Assembly: GCA_033762075.1 (NCBI GenBank) | Contig: JANRLY010000031.1 | Location: 1 to 64,000 of the forward strand | Length of the DNA stretch: 64,000 bases | DNA from: VFKI01 sp033762075 | GTDB taxonomy: Bacteria > Pseudomonadota > Gammaproteobacteria > DSM-16500 | Direction of reading: 5' to 3' | Shown: one piece after another, positions 17,210 through 26,063 of the stretch | Layout: every line of letters starts with the position of its first letter | Numbering within the stretch: position 1 is the first letter of the stretch | Made by a program: the position numbers and the translations under genes | The notes under the pieces: generated by a model | The model's database searches: none | Told to the model about the DNA's origin: nothing | Seen by the model: the letters and a program-made list of their open reading frames with translations, nothing else

Positions 17210-17728
17210 TTAGGCTTTTTTAGGGCCTACCACCATAACCATTTGACGCCCTTCTAATTTAGGACGCTGCTCAACGGCACCATGCTCCGTAAGATCTTCA
17301 GCAATGCGATTCATCAATGTCATCCCTAACTCAGCATGCGCCATTTCGCGACCACGAAATCTGACGGTAATCTTAACTTTGTCACCCTGCTCTAAGAAAC
17401 GAATCATACTGCGCAATTTAACTTGGTAATCCGCTTCCTCAGTGGCAGGCCGTAATTTGACTTCTTTTAAGTGAATCTGTTTTTGTTTTTTCTTTGCAGC
17501 GGCTTTGCGTTTGCTCTGCTGGTAAGCAAATTTACCGAAATCCATAATTCGGCAAACAGGTGGTTGCGCGTCAGGAGAAATTTCGACGAGATCTAAACCA
17601 CTCTCTTCACTCATTCTGCGTGCTTCACGTGATGAAACAACACCCACTTGATTTCCCTGAGCATCAATCAAACGCACTTCTGGAGCTCGGATTTCCTCAT
17701 TAGTACGAGGTTTTTTTTCAGCGCTAAT
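17210..17728 (-). CDS. infC: Translation initiation factor IF-3 (ATT start codon)
   Basis: IF-3 keeps 30S subunits free and checks the start codon. The obvious frame begins at GTG 17677, but homology continues upstream through KKPRTNEEIRAPEVRLID. The frame reaches ATT at 17728, with AGGAGG eight bases before it. infC is known to start at ATT in other bacteria, where IF-3 limits its own synthesis by rejecting that codon. This gives 172 aa. The N domain includes GLDLVEISPDAQPPVCRIMD, the linker is Lys-rich (KRKAAAKKKQKQ), and the C domain has KVKITVRFRGREMAH. The start overlaps the thrS stop by five bases. Confidence 0.93.
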   Translation of the reverse strand: MSAEKKPRTNEEIRAPEVRLIDAQGNQVGVVSSREARRMSEESGLDLVEISPDAQPPVCRIMDFGKFAYQQSKRKAAAKKKQKQIHLKEVKLRPATEEADYQVKLRSMIRFLEQGDKVKITVRFRGREMAHAELGMTLMNRIAEDLTEHGAVEQRPKLEGRQMVMVVGPKKA

Positions 17729-19658
17729 TCGTGTTTCCTCCTAGTTCGGTTTTACCTCGCCGCCCAATCTCAGCTTTTAGCTTCTCTAAGAGCAGCGGAA
17801 GCGACATACTTCCGAGGTCAACCCCTTGTAAAGTCCTGACAGAGACAGTCCGGTTCTCGACTTCTCGGTCACCAACGACCAGAAGCCATGGCACATTGCG
17901 TAAAGTGTGCTCGCGGATTTTATAGCCGATCTTCTCATTTCTCAAGTCCGATTTCACTCTAATGCCATTTTCTTTCAAAAAAGTCACTATTTCTTCAACA
18001 AATGGGGTCGATCGGTCGGTAATATTCATCACAACGGCTTGAGTTGGAGCCAACCAAGTCGGAAACTTGCCGGCATGGTGCTCAATAAGGATACCAATGA
18101 ATCGCTCAAATGACCCCAAAATAGCTCGATGTAACATCACAGGGGTCTTTTTACTGCTATCTTCGGCAATATAATACGCGCCTAATCGTTCAGGCATACT
18201 GTAGTCAAGCTGGATGGTACCGCATTGCCACATGCGCCCAATAGAGTCCTTGAGGTGAAATTCAACTTTTGGCCCATAAAATGCGCCTTCCCCGGGTAAT
18301 ATATCAAACGGTAAACCAGCCGCTTTTAAGGCTTCAGATAACGCATCCTCGGCATGATCCCATAACTTATCATCACCCAGACGCTTCTCAGGGCGTGTGG
18401 CAAGTCTGACAGTGATTTCGTTAAATCCAAAATCACGACAAACATCGATGACTAAATGCATGAAACGAGTCGCTTCATCTTGTAACTGGCTTTCCATACA
18501 AAAGATATGCGCGTCATCTTGTGTCATTTGTCGAACACGCATAAGACCGTGCATGGCACCGGATAATTCATTACGATGTACGCAACCAAATTCTGCGAGC
18601 CTAACCGGCAAATCACGATAGCTATGTAAGGTGTCTCGAAAAATTTGCACGTGACAAGGGCAATTCATCGGCTTGATTGCAAATAAACGGTTTTCAGATT
18701 CGACCGTAAACATATCTTTCTTGAACATTTCCCAATGGCCGGATTTCTTCCAAAGTTCAACATCAACTAATTGTGGCGTGACCACTTCTTCGTAGCCATT
18801 TTGAAGTAAACGCTGGCTAATGTAATCGCGAATCGTTTTGTAAATAGACCATCCTTCCGCATGCCAAAACACCATGCCGGGCGCTTCTTCTTGGAAATGA
18901 AATAAATCAAGCGCTTTACCAATTTTACGATGATCACGTTTTTCCGCTTCCTCAATGCGAGTTAAATACGCATCGAGTGATTTTTTGTCGAGCCATGCAG
19001 TGCCATAAATGCGTTGAAGCATTTCATTTTTAGAATCGCCACGCCAATAAGCACCTGCAACACGTGTTAATTTGAATGCTTTTAATTTACCCGTCGAAGG
19101 AACGTGTGGACCCCGGCAAAGATCAGTGAAATCGCCTTGTTGATAAATGGTTAATATTTCATTTGCAGGAATATCTTCGATAATTTTTGCTTTATATTCT
19201 TCGCCCTGTTTGCGAAAAAATAAGATAGCATCATCCCGTGAAATCACTGAGCGCGAAACAGGAATATCTTGCTCTGCTAACACATGCATGCGCTCTTCGA
19301 TGCGCGCTAAATCATCTGGCGTGAATGCACGTTCAAAAGCAAAATCATAATAAAAACCATCTTCAATGACCGGGCCAATGGTGACTTGCGCGGTGGGAAA
19401 TAATTGTTTGACCGCATGAGCTAATAAATGCGCAGTGGAGTGACGAATAATCTCGAGCGCTTGAGGATCTTTCTCGGTGACAATCGAAAGACGCGCATCT
19501 TGTTCGAGCAAGACAGAAAGATCGACTAATCTGTCATCCACTCGCCCTGCTAATGCAGCTTTCGCTAAACCTGCGCCAATATTTTTTGCAACAGCAGCTA
19601 CTGTTACAGAATGATCGAATACTTTCTGACTACCGTCAGGCAATGTAATGACTGGCAT
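17724..19658 (-). CDS. thrS: Threonine-tRNA ligase
   Basis: Charges tRNA-Thr and edits mischarged Ser-tRNA. The 644-aa protein starts MPVITLPDGSQKVFDHSV (TGS domain). The editing domain follows, with HSTAHLLAHAVKQLF and the Cys of FTDLCRGPHVPSTG. The catalytic core holds the zinc-binding residues in MNCPCHV, DDAHIF and LHRAILGSFERF. The anticodon domain closes the protein. The open frame has a TTG three codons earlier, but ATG 19658 fits the family start. Its 3' end carries the infC ribosome site, so thrS-infC-rpmI-rplT are linked as in E. coli. Confidence 0.97.
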   Translation of the reverse strand: MPVITLPDGSQKVFDHSVTVAAVAKNIGAGLAKAALAGRVDDRLVDLSVLLEQDARLSIVTEKDPQALEIIRHSTAHLLAHAVKQLFPTAQVTIGPVIEDGFYYDFAFERAFTPDDLARIEERMHVLAEQDIPVSRSVISRDDAILFFRKQGEEYKAKIIEDIPANEILTIYQQGDFTDLCRGPHVPSTGKLKAFKLTRVAGAYWRGDSKNEMLQRIYGTAWLDKKSLDAYLTRIEEAEKRDHRKIGKALDLFHFQEEAPGMVFWHAEGWSIYKTIRDYISQRLLQNGYEEVVTPQLVDVELWKKSGHWEMFKKDMFTVESENRLFAIKPMNCPCHVQIFRDTLHSYRDLPVRLAEFGCVHRNELSGAMHGLMRVRQMTQDDAHIFCMESQLQDEATRFMHLVIDVCRDFGFNEITVRLATRPEKRLGDDKLWDHAEDALSEALKAAGLPFDILPGEGAFYGPKVEFHLKDSIGRMWQCGTIQLDYSMPERLGAYYIAEDSSKKTPVMLHRAILGSFERFIGILIEHHAGKFPTWLAPTQAVVMNITDRSTPFVEEIVTFLKENGIRVKSDLRNEKIGYKIREHTLRNVPWLLVVGDREVENRTVSVRTLQGVDLGSMSLPLLLEKLKAEIGRRGKTELGGNTN

Positions 19659-19688
19659 GGGTATCAACTCATCTATGAGCTAAGAATT

Positions 19689-19763
19689 TGGTAGGCACGA
19701 TTGGGATCGAACCAACGACCACCACCATGTCAAGGTGATGCTCTACCACTGAGCTACGTGCCT
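19689..19763 (-). tRNA. tRNA-Val (anticodon GAC)
   Basis: A 75-nt minus-strand tRNA including an encoded CCA. The acceptor AGGCACG pairs with CGTGCCT, the anticodon loop is TTGACAT and the discriminator is A. It lies just upstream of thrS and downstream of uvrB, all in the same direction. Confidence 0.95.
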
Positions 19764-19839
19764 GAAAAATGAGGAGGAAAGATAACATCGGTAATGCGCG
19801 GAATCAAGGAGTTTTCATGTTCAATTTCTTCTTATTTTT

Positions 19840-19866
19840 GTAGGGACGACCGGCGGTCGCCCCTAC
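19840..19866. repeat. Short palindrome overlapping the uvrB stop codon
   Basis: GTAGGGACGACC and GGTCGCCCCTAC pair around a 3-base loop (one mismatch). The uvrB stop codon lies within it. It has no T-run on the minus strand, so it looks like an interspersed palindrome that can also act as an mRNA-end hairpin. Confidence 0.65.
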
Positions 19867-21890
19867 AGCTCCAGACTATCCTTCCTCAATGTCTCAATCA
19901 CATCACGCAAATGCGCGGCTTCTTCAAACTCTAAATTGTGGGCGTGCTGATACATTTTCTTTTCGAGCGCACCAATTTGCGAAGCGCGTTTTTCAAGAGG
20001 CAAGCTCTCAATTTTTGCAATGAGCTTTGCATCTACTTTATTAAGTGATCGATTATTGCTATACAATTTTCCGCGCACGGTATCTGCACCATAAGCACCT
20101 TCCATAATGTCTTTCACTGCACTCAAAACACTGTGCGGTGTAATACCATGCTCTTCGTTATAACGTTGTTGTTTTTCACGACGACGTGATGTTTCACCCA
20201 TCGCTCGCTCCATGGAATTTGTGATGCGATCGGCATACAAAATCGCACGCCCGTTAAAATGTCGTGCAACACGGCCGATTGTTTGAATCAATGAAGTTTC
20301 AGAACGTAAAAAACCTTCTTTGTCTGCATCTAAAATTGCAACCAATGCAACTTCAGGCATATCCAACCCTTCGCGCAATAAATTGATCCCAACTAAAACA
20401 TCAAACACACCCAAACGTAAATCGCGAATAATTTCGACGCGCTCAACTGTTTCAACGTCAGAATGTAAATACCGTACGCGTATATGATGTTCTTCGAGAT
20501 ATTCAGTTAAATCTTCTGCCATGCGTTTCGTTAGCGTGGTCACTAAAACGCGCTCGTCTAACACTTTACATTTGTTAATTTCAGACATGAGATCATCGAC
20601 TTGCCCGAGCGCAGGTCGCACTTCTACTTTAGGATCCACCAATCCAGTGGGACGAACAAGCTGCTCAACGATTTGACTGGCATGTTCATATTCGTAAGGA
20701 CCAGGTGTTGCTGACACAAAAATGGTTTGTGGTTCGCGCGCTTCAAATTCATCGAAACGTAAGGGGCGATTATCTAATGCACTTGGTAATCGAAAACCAT
20801 ATTCGACTAATGTTTCTTTGCGCGAACGATCGCCACGATACATTCCACGTAATTGTGGAACCGTGACATGCGATTCATCGATAAACAATAGTGCATCACT
20901 CGGCAAATAATCGAATAACGTGGGTGGCGGCTCGCCAGCAGCGCGACCAGAAAGATAACGTGAGTAATTTTCAATTCCAGGACAATATCCCAACTCATTC
21001 ATCAATTCGAGATCGTACAACGTGCGCTGCTCTAAACGTTGCGCTTCAACTAATTTATTTAATTCACGCAATTGATTTAATCGCTCAGACAATTCTGCGC
21101 GAATTTCATTCATGGACTCAGTAATCCGTGTGCGCGATGTTACGTAATGTGATTTAGGATAAATCGTTAAACGTGGCACACGCCGAGAAATTTCACCTGT
21201 GAGTGGATCAAAGTAAGAAAGATTCTCGATGGTGTCATCAAATAATTCGATGCGAATCGCTTCGCGTTCTGATTCAGCGGGATACACATCAATAATTTCA
21301 CCACGCACGCGATACGTTGCGCGCGCCAAATCGATATCATTTCGCTTGTATTGTAATTCCGCCAGTTTACGTAAAATTTCACGCTGATCAATGCGATCGC
21401 CACGATCCAAATGCATCACCATACTGAGATACATTCGCGGATCACCCAAACCATAAATGGCTGAAACTGTTGCAACGATAATGGCATCACGCCGTTCGAG
21501 TAATGCTTTTGTCGCCGACAAACGCATTTGCTCAATGTGATCATTGATCGAAGCATCTTTTGCAATGTACGTATCAGAGGATGGTACATAGGCTTCGGGT
21601 TGATAATAATCATAGTAAGACACAAAATACTCAACAGCATTGTCAGGAAAAAAAGCTTGCATCTCACCGTACAATTGCGCTGCGAGTGTTTTGTTAGGCG
21701 CTAAAATAATGGCTGGGCGCTGTTCTGCTTGAATCACGTTTGCAACAGTGAATGTTTTTCCAGAGCCAGTCACGCCCAGCAATGTTTGATGGCTCAATCC
21801 TTGACGCACGCCCTCAATGAGTTTTTGAATAGCTTCGGGTTGATCGCCTGCAGGCGAAAACTTAGATTTTAATTGGAACGACTTCGACAT
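19863..21890 (-). CDS. uvrB: UvrABC system protein B
   Basis: The damage-verifying helicase-like subunit of nucleotide excision repair, working with UvrA and UvrC. The 675-aa protein has Walker A GVTGSGKTFT near residue 40, the beta-hairpin region YYDYYQPEAYVPSSDTYI, the DEAD-like box FIDESH, motif V/VI sequences GINLLREGLDMPEVALV and QTIGRVARHFNGRAI, and a C-terminal UVR motif (LEFEEAAHLRDVIETL) for UvrC binding. Its start overlaps the 3' end of the P450 gene by 22 bases, so its ribosome site is inside that gene and the two may share a transcript. No LexA box was recognised. Confidence 0.97.
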   Translation of the reverse strand: MSKSFQLKSKFSPAGDQPEAIQKLIEGVRQGLSHQTLLGVTGSGKTFTVANVIQAEQRPAIILAPNKTLAAQLYGEMQAFFPDNAVEYFVSYYDYYQPEAYVPSSDTYIAKDASINDHIEQMRLSATKALLERRDAIIVATVSAIYGLGDPRMYLSMVMHLDRGDRIDQREILRKLAELQYKRNDIDLARATYRVRGEIIDVYPAESEREAIRIELFDDTIENLSYFDPLTGEISRRVPRLTIYPKSHYVTSRTRITESMNEIRAELSERLNQLRELNKLVEAQRLEQRTLYDLELMNELGYCPGIENYSRYLSGRAAGEPPPTLFDYLPSDALLFIDESHVTVPQLRGMYRGDRSRKETLVEYGFRLPSALDNRPLRFDEFEAREPQTIFVSATPGPYEYEHASQIVEQLVRPTGLVDPKVEVRPALGQVDDLMSEINKCKVLDERVLVTTLTKRMAEDLTEYLEEHHIRVRYLHSDVETVERVEIIRDLRLGVFDVLVGINLLREGLDMPEVALVAILDADKEGFLRSETSLIQTIGRVARHFNGRAILYADRITNSMERAMGETSRRREKQQRYNEEHGITPHSVLSAVKDIMEGAYGADTVRGKLYSNNRSLNKVDAKLIAKIESLPLEKRASQIGALEKKMYQHAHNLEFEEAAHLRDVIETLRKDSLEL

Positions 21891-23458
21891 GTGGCACTCT
21901 CTCGTTTTTCTTCATCAAGGGTTAATTTTGTAAACGTCATGGTAGCATCAAACTCTAATTCTTCCTTTAATTTCATTGCGGCCACTTGCGTATAAGATGT
22001 TTTCGGATCAACTGTATGACTCGCTGTAAAATGAAAATGCTTCACAAAGTAATAGATCAATGCAGCTGCTTCTAGCCGTGCAAATAGGTTTCCAGGACAT
22101 TGCTTTTTCATATGAAACCCAAAAGTATTAAAAGCAAAATTATCAGGATCGACAATGTTTGGTAGCAAATGGCCTTCTTCATCTAAAAATCGTGTTGGAT
22201 CAAATTGCTCGGCATTGAGATACACGTGATCTAACTGTTGTGTTACAAAAGGTGAAACAATTATGATTGCGCCTGGTTGCAAGGTATCCTTTCCAAAGGA
22301 AATTGCATTTTTCACTTGAAAAAGCATATGCACAATAGGCGGATAAAGTCGTAACACTTCCAGCATGAAGGCTTGCAAATAATGCATTTTGCTAAATGCT
22401 TCTCGATCGGGTTTTTCATCAAATGCAGATATTTCGGCGCGAATTTTTTCCAAGTGAATTTTATCATTGGCTAATATCAACATCGCGAAAAACATTAATT
22501 TAGTTGTGGTCTCGTGGCCTGCGACTAACACTTGAGAAACTAAATCAATCATATCTTTTGTCACGGTAATACTATCCGTAGGTAAATGATTTTTCATAAT
22601 GAGCCGACTAATGAAATTATCCGTTGCTAAAATATTTTTTTCATTGTCTTTAATTAATTTTTCAATAAGCGCATGCGCCTCGTTAAGCAAGGTAGTTAAG
22701 CGACTGAATAAACAACTATTCAGTGGACATCGAGTTGCAAAAGGGATGCCTGATTTTAAGAGTGTTGTAGGTCTTGTCACTTCGAGCATCACTTCACTAA
22801 TCTTATTTGCCAATTCTTTTTTAAGCACATCATCAAATTCTTTAAATCCTAATTGTGTCTCTGCAATAACATCTAGCGCAATAAAGTTGAGTGTTTGATA
22901 TAACTTCACCGGCTCATTATTCGATTCAATTTCTTGAACGCGTTTACTAATCAAGCTCCACATGGTTGGTAAATAGCCTTGAAGCGCAGCAGGCGATTTG
23001 AGCACATTGACAAATTCTGCCCTGGCCTCTTGAAAAGTTTTTGTATGAATGCTCGTTGTAAAAATTGCTTTTTCACCAAACACTAATTCAAAAATTCCCG
23101 TAATATCTTTATCCACCATATCAGCAAAGTGTCCGCCGTCCATAGTTTTTTTGCCGATCAAAAATTGCAAATCTTTGGGGTTTGTCACAAACAGAACTTC
23201 TACAGGCCCAAAATAACAAATACATCGGCCGTGTTCATTTTCGGCAGCCTTATCGGCTAGTTTCATCACAAGCCGATGAAAACCTTGCCCGTCTTCGGAA
23301 AATAATTCTAAAAAATTACCGAATAAAAAATGACCTTCTAATTGTGCTGCGCCAAATTTTCCAGGTGGCTCTACAAGTAAGGTTTTTTCTTCTGGGACTT
23401 CTAATAAATTCATGGTACTATTTTTGCCTTGTTTCAATCCGTTGAAAAATGCAAACAT
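21869..23458 (-). CDS. Cytochrome P450 with atypical heme-binding loop
   Basis: A predicted heme-thiolate monooxygenase of 529 aa, substrate unknown. The I-helix oxygen-binding motif is AGHETT, the K-helix ExxR is EVLRLYPP, and the aromatic PFRP-type region (LNAEQFDPTRFLDEEGHLLP) is followed by FNTFGFHMKKQCPGNLFARLE with Cys454 as the likely heme ligand. The usual FxxGxRxCxG signature is distorted: there is no Gly before the basic residue, and two extra residues separate Phe and Cys if the first Phe is used. There is no N-terminal membrane anchor or signal. AGGA lies before the ATG. It overlaps uvrB; no ferredoxin or reductase gene is nearby. P450s are sporadic in this group, so horizontal transfer is plausible. 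Confidence 0.85.
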   Translation of the reverse strand: MFAFFNGLKQGKNSTMNLLEVPEEKTLLVEPPGKFGAAQLEGHFLFGNFLELFSEDGQGFHRLVMKLADKAAENEHGRCICYFGPVEVLFVTNPKDLQFLIGKKTMDGGHFADMVDKDITGIFELVFGEKAIFTTSIHTKTFQEARAEFVNVLKSPAALQGYLPTMWSLISKRVQEIESNNEPVKLYQTLNFIALDVIAETQLGFKEFDDVLKKELANKISEVMLEVTRPTTLLKSGIPFATRCPLNSCLFSRLTTLLNEAHALIEKLIKDNEKNILATDNFISRLIMKNHLPTDSITVTKDMIDLVSQVLVAGHETTTKLMFFAMLILANDKIHLEKIRAEISAFDEKPDREAFSKMHYLQAFMLEVLRLYPPIVHMLFQVKNAISFGKDTLQPGAIIIVSPFVTQQLDHVYLNAEQFDPTRFLDEEGHLLPNIVDPDNFAFNTFGFHMKKQCPGNLFARLEAAALIYYFVKHFHFTASHTVDPKTSYTQVAAMKLKEELEFDATMTFTKLTLDEEKRESATCRSRSN

Positions 23459-23526
23459 GATTTCCTACTCCCTTAGTTGTGTGACGATGATTTCCTTATG
23501 TCCAAAATAAAACGAGGCTCAATACC

Positions 23527-24723
23527 ATGTTGAATGAACTTGCCGCCCGCGTCCAAGCGATCAAACCCTCTCCCACCCTGTCAGTTGCTGCACGAGCCGA
23601 TGAACTCGCCGCCAGCGGAAAAGATATCATTAGTTTATCCGTCGGCGAGCCTGACTTCGACACGCCCAAACACATCTGCGAAGCTGCCATTGCTGCCATT
23701 AAGCATGGCCAAACCCGCTATACAGCTGTCGAGGGTACAGCATCCCTCAAGCGTGCTATTATCCAAAAATTCCAGCGTGACAACCAGCTCGATTTTTCTC
23801 CAAACGAGATTATCGTTTCATGCGGCGCAAAACACAGCATTTATAATCTTTTTGCTGCCCTTCTCAATCCTAACGATGAAATCATTATTCCAGCACCTTA
23901 TTGGGTTTCCTATCCCGACATGGCTAAGCTCATGGGCGCCCATCCGGTCTCAATTAAAACAACCCATACACAACAATTCAAAATCACGCCAGCACAACTC
24001 CAAGCCGCGATCACAGATCACACACGGATTATCATGCTCAATAGCCCTTCTAATCCGACAGGTGTGTCTTACACTAAAAATGAATGGATTGCCCTCGCAG
24101 ACGTTCTGCTGCAATACCCAGACATCGTAATTGCCACGGATGATATTTACGAACACACTCAGTGGAGCCAAGAAAAATTTTGCAACATTTTAATGGCATG
24201 TCCCGCATTACGCGAACGTTGTGTCGTCATTAATGGTGTTTCTAAAACCTATGCCATGACAGGATGGCGCATTGGTTACACTGCGGGCCCCGCGAAAATT
24301 ATTGCTGCCATGAAAAAAATTCAATCTCAAAGCACATCCAATCCCTGCAGTATTTCACAAGCTGCCGCGGAAGCCGCCTTAAATGGCGATCAGTCTTGCA
24401 CCATTGAGATGACAAAAGCATTTCATGCGCGTCACGATTACTTAGTGGCTGAATTACAAAAAATCCCTGGCATCGTTGCGCAGCCCTGTGATGGCACATT
24501 TTATACGTTTCCTTCCTTCGAAAAATGGATTGAAATGAGCGATCGCTTCAATGATGACATCGGTCTCGCTGAATATCTTTTGGACGAAGTAGGTGTCGCT
24601 GTTGTCCCAGGCTCTGCCTTTGGTGCACCAGGATATTTGCGAATTTCTTACGCAACCAGCATGGAAAAATTGCAGCAAGCTGTGCAACGCTTTAAAGCTG
24701 CCGCTGAGAAATTGAATTTATAG
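23527..24723 (+). CDS. aspC: Aspartate aminotransferase, class Ig (AatA/AspC type)
   Basis: A PLP enzyme that exchanges amino groups between aspartate and 2-oxoglutarate. The 398-aa protein is of the Rickettsia/Thermus-like subgroup, not the enterobacterial AspC. The start LAARVQAIKPSPTLSVAARA and LSVGEPDFDTP are typical. NSPSNPTG carries the PLP-contacting Asn, and SKTYAMTGWRIGY carries the Schiff-base Lys. The C-terminal Arg in GYLRISYATS binds the substrate carboxylate. GAGG lies nine bases before the ATG. It is monocistronic, divergent from the P450. Related prephenate or glutamate specificity within the subgroup cannot be excluded. Confidence 0.93.
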   Translation: MLNELAARVQAIKPSPTLSVAARADELAASGKDIISLSVGEPDFDTPKHICEAAIAAIKHGQTRYTAVEGTASLKRAIIQKFQRDNQLDFSPNEIIVSCGAKHSIYNLFAALLNPNDEIIIPAPYWVSYPDMAKLMGAHPVSIKTTHTQQFKITPAQLQAAITDHTRIIMLNSPSNPTGVSYTKNEWIALADVLLQYPDIVIATDDIYEHTQWSQEKFCNILMACPALRERCVVINGVSKTYAMTGWRIGYTAGPAKIIAAMKKIQSQSTSNPCSISQAAAEAALNGDQSCTIEMTKAFHARHDYLVAELQKIPGIVAQPCDGTFYTFPSFEKWIEMSDRFNDDIGLAEYLLDEVGVAVVPGSAFGAPGYLRISYATSMEKLQQAVQRFKAAAEKLNL

Positions 24724-24741
24724 AACTAATCCACCAAGCTT

Positions 24742-24809
24742 CGCCTGGTTAAGTCGTTTGCAGACTGTAGCGCAAGGAGCGTTTCGTCTAAAAACTGCTT
24801 CACCAGGCG
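24742..24809. repeat. Inverted repeat downstream of aspC
   Basis: CGCCTGGT (24742-24749) and ACCAGGCG (24802-24809) are perfect inverted 8-mers around a 52-base spacer. The rest of the 176-base gap up to tRNA-Asn holds only the tRNA promoter. It could be a degraded repeat element. Confidence 0.4.
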
Positions 24810-24849
24810 CGGCACCGAAGAAAAAAATGAATACACTCAGACAAAAGTA

Positions 24850-24878
24850 TTGACGGAAGCGTAAAGCAATATTAGTAT
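24850..24878 (+). promoter_or_regulatory. Promoter of tRNA-Asn
   Basis: TTGACG (24850-24855), 17-base spacer, TAGTAT (24873-24878). The predicted start is about 15 bases upstream of the mature tRNA. Confidence 0.7.
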
Positions 24879-24899
24879 GCAGGCCTGCTTCTATAGCGT

Positions 24900-24975
24900 T
24901 CCCCGATAGCTCAGTCGGTAGAGCAATTGACTGTTAATCAATGGGTCACTGGTTCGAGTCCAGTTCGGGGAGCCA
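24900..24975 (+). tRNA. tRNA-Asn (anticodon GTT)
   Basis: A 76-nt tRNA with encoded GCCA. The acceptor TCCCCGA pairs with TCGGGGA, the anticodon GTT is in loop CTGTTAA, and the T arm is CTGGTTCGAGTCCAG. It is followed 15 bases later by a methyltransferase gene, a spot that suggests insertion next to a tRNA. Confidence 0.96.
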
Positions 24976-24990
24976 ACTTACCATGATTAT

Positions 24991-25560
24991 ATGAAATCGA
25001 CACTTCTTACACCTGCTCATGAAGAACACATGCTGAGCGATATCCGACTTTACAATAAACTACTGAGCAACCTCGATCTCACGAATGTGACAGTTTTAGA
25101 ATTTGGCGCAGGAGATGGCGTTTTAACAGAAATTATTCTTGATCAAAACCCCAAAAAAATCATTGCATACGAATTCAGTGAAATTTTAGCAGATAAATTG
25201 AAGATGAGATTAGATTCACCACTACTTGATCTCAGAGTCGCTGATTTCACAAAAGAAGATTTTTCATACCTCGAAGAGGGACAGTATGTTGTTATTTCAA
25301 ATCCCCCTTACAGCACTATTCAATTTTTGCAAGAAAAAGTGATACAACCTTATCGCATCAATGATGTCATTATGATGACTTCAAGCACGAAAAAACAAAA
25401 ATATTTTAGTGATTACGAAGTGGCTTTTAGTCTAGAAGAAAAAGATTTTTCTCCTCCGGCGCGTGGAAACCACTTCGTGATGCAAAAAGGTTTTAATGCT
25501 TTAATGAAAACACCCGCTGCTCTTCCTTTGATTCCAGAGAATCATCATTACATGCGTTGA
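24991..25560 (+). CDS. Short KsgA/Erm-like SAM-dependent methyltransferase
   Basis: The 189-aa protein has the class I methyltransferase core: HEEHMLSDIRLYNKLL at the N-terminus (compare QNFL.D in KsgA), SAM motif I VLEFGAGDGVLTE, the acidic residue of motif II in AYEFSE, VADFTKEDF, and motif IV SNPPYSTIQFL. NPPY instead of the NLPY/NIPY of rRNA dimethylases fits other adenine-N6 methylases. The C-terminal helical domain of KsgA is missing. No strong ribosome site is seen. It starts 15 bases after tRNA-Asn, and its end overlaps the opposite-strand adenylate-kinase remnant by 68 bases. The target is unknown; it could be a truncated gene. Confidence 0.7.
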   Translation: MKSTLLTPAHEEHMLSDIRLYNKLLSNLDLTNVTVLEFGAGDGVLTEIILDQNPKKIIAYEFSEILADKLKMRLDSPLLDLRVADFTKEDFSYLEEGQYVVISNPPYSTIQFLQEKVIQPYRINDVIMMTSSTKKQKYFSDYEVAFSLEEKDFSPPARGNHFVMQKGFNALMKTPAALPLIPENHHYMR

Positions 25561-25939
25561 TGTTGGATTGCTGATCGGTGATAGCTGTCATTAAAAGATG
25601 GTGAGTAAATTCTACGCTCCGAGAACCATCTACCTCCAAAAAGTTATTATGCATTTTATAATGTTCAATGACGCTCTGAGTTTTGTTTATATAATCGCTG
25701 AGTCGTTTGCGATAAATATTAACATCATCATCAGGACGTTGTGACAAACCTTCCGCTTTTGCTTTAGCAACTCTTTCCTCTTGGCGAATAATTAATTCTT
25801 GAGGCGAAGCTGCAATATGAATGACTTGCTCGAGCGACATGGGTGCTAAAGGTAATTGTGTATTAAACGTTTGTAATGCTTTCTCAAACGCACGAAAGCT
25901 TCGATTGATATCTTTGATCCCGGATGATACCCAAAACAA
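25493..25939 (-). pseudogene. Adenylate-kinase-like remnant lacking the P-loop half
   Basis: The 148-codon frame resembles the C-terminal half of adenylate kinases: a SLEQVIHIAASPQELIIRQEE region like the helix before the lid, RPDDDVNIYRKRLSDYINKT (compare R.DD....RL..Y...T), and VIEHYKMHNNFLEVDGSRSV. The nucleotide-binding N-terminal half (GxxGxGK) is absent. An in-frame TAA lies directly before the TTG start, and no ribosome site is visible. Because the catalytic P-loop is missing, it is either a decayed adk paralogue or a repurposed fragment. It is convergent with and overlaps the methyltransferase gene. Confidence 0.55.
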
Positions 25940-26063
25940 TTAAGAGACAACAAGAGAACTTTGTGAAAAAAGGAGTTGAATTCGACTTAGTAGTATCCCT
26001 AAGTTGTTTAATCTTTTTACTTCCTTCAAAATGATTGACTCCCCACTTTAAAAAGGAATTGTT

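Noticed and set aside
24991..25560. Calling the methylase an Erm macrolide-resistance gene
   Set aside because: Motif IV is NPPY rather than NIPY and the C-terminal domain is absent, so resistance cannot be claimed.
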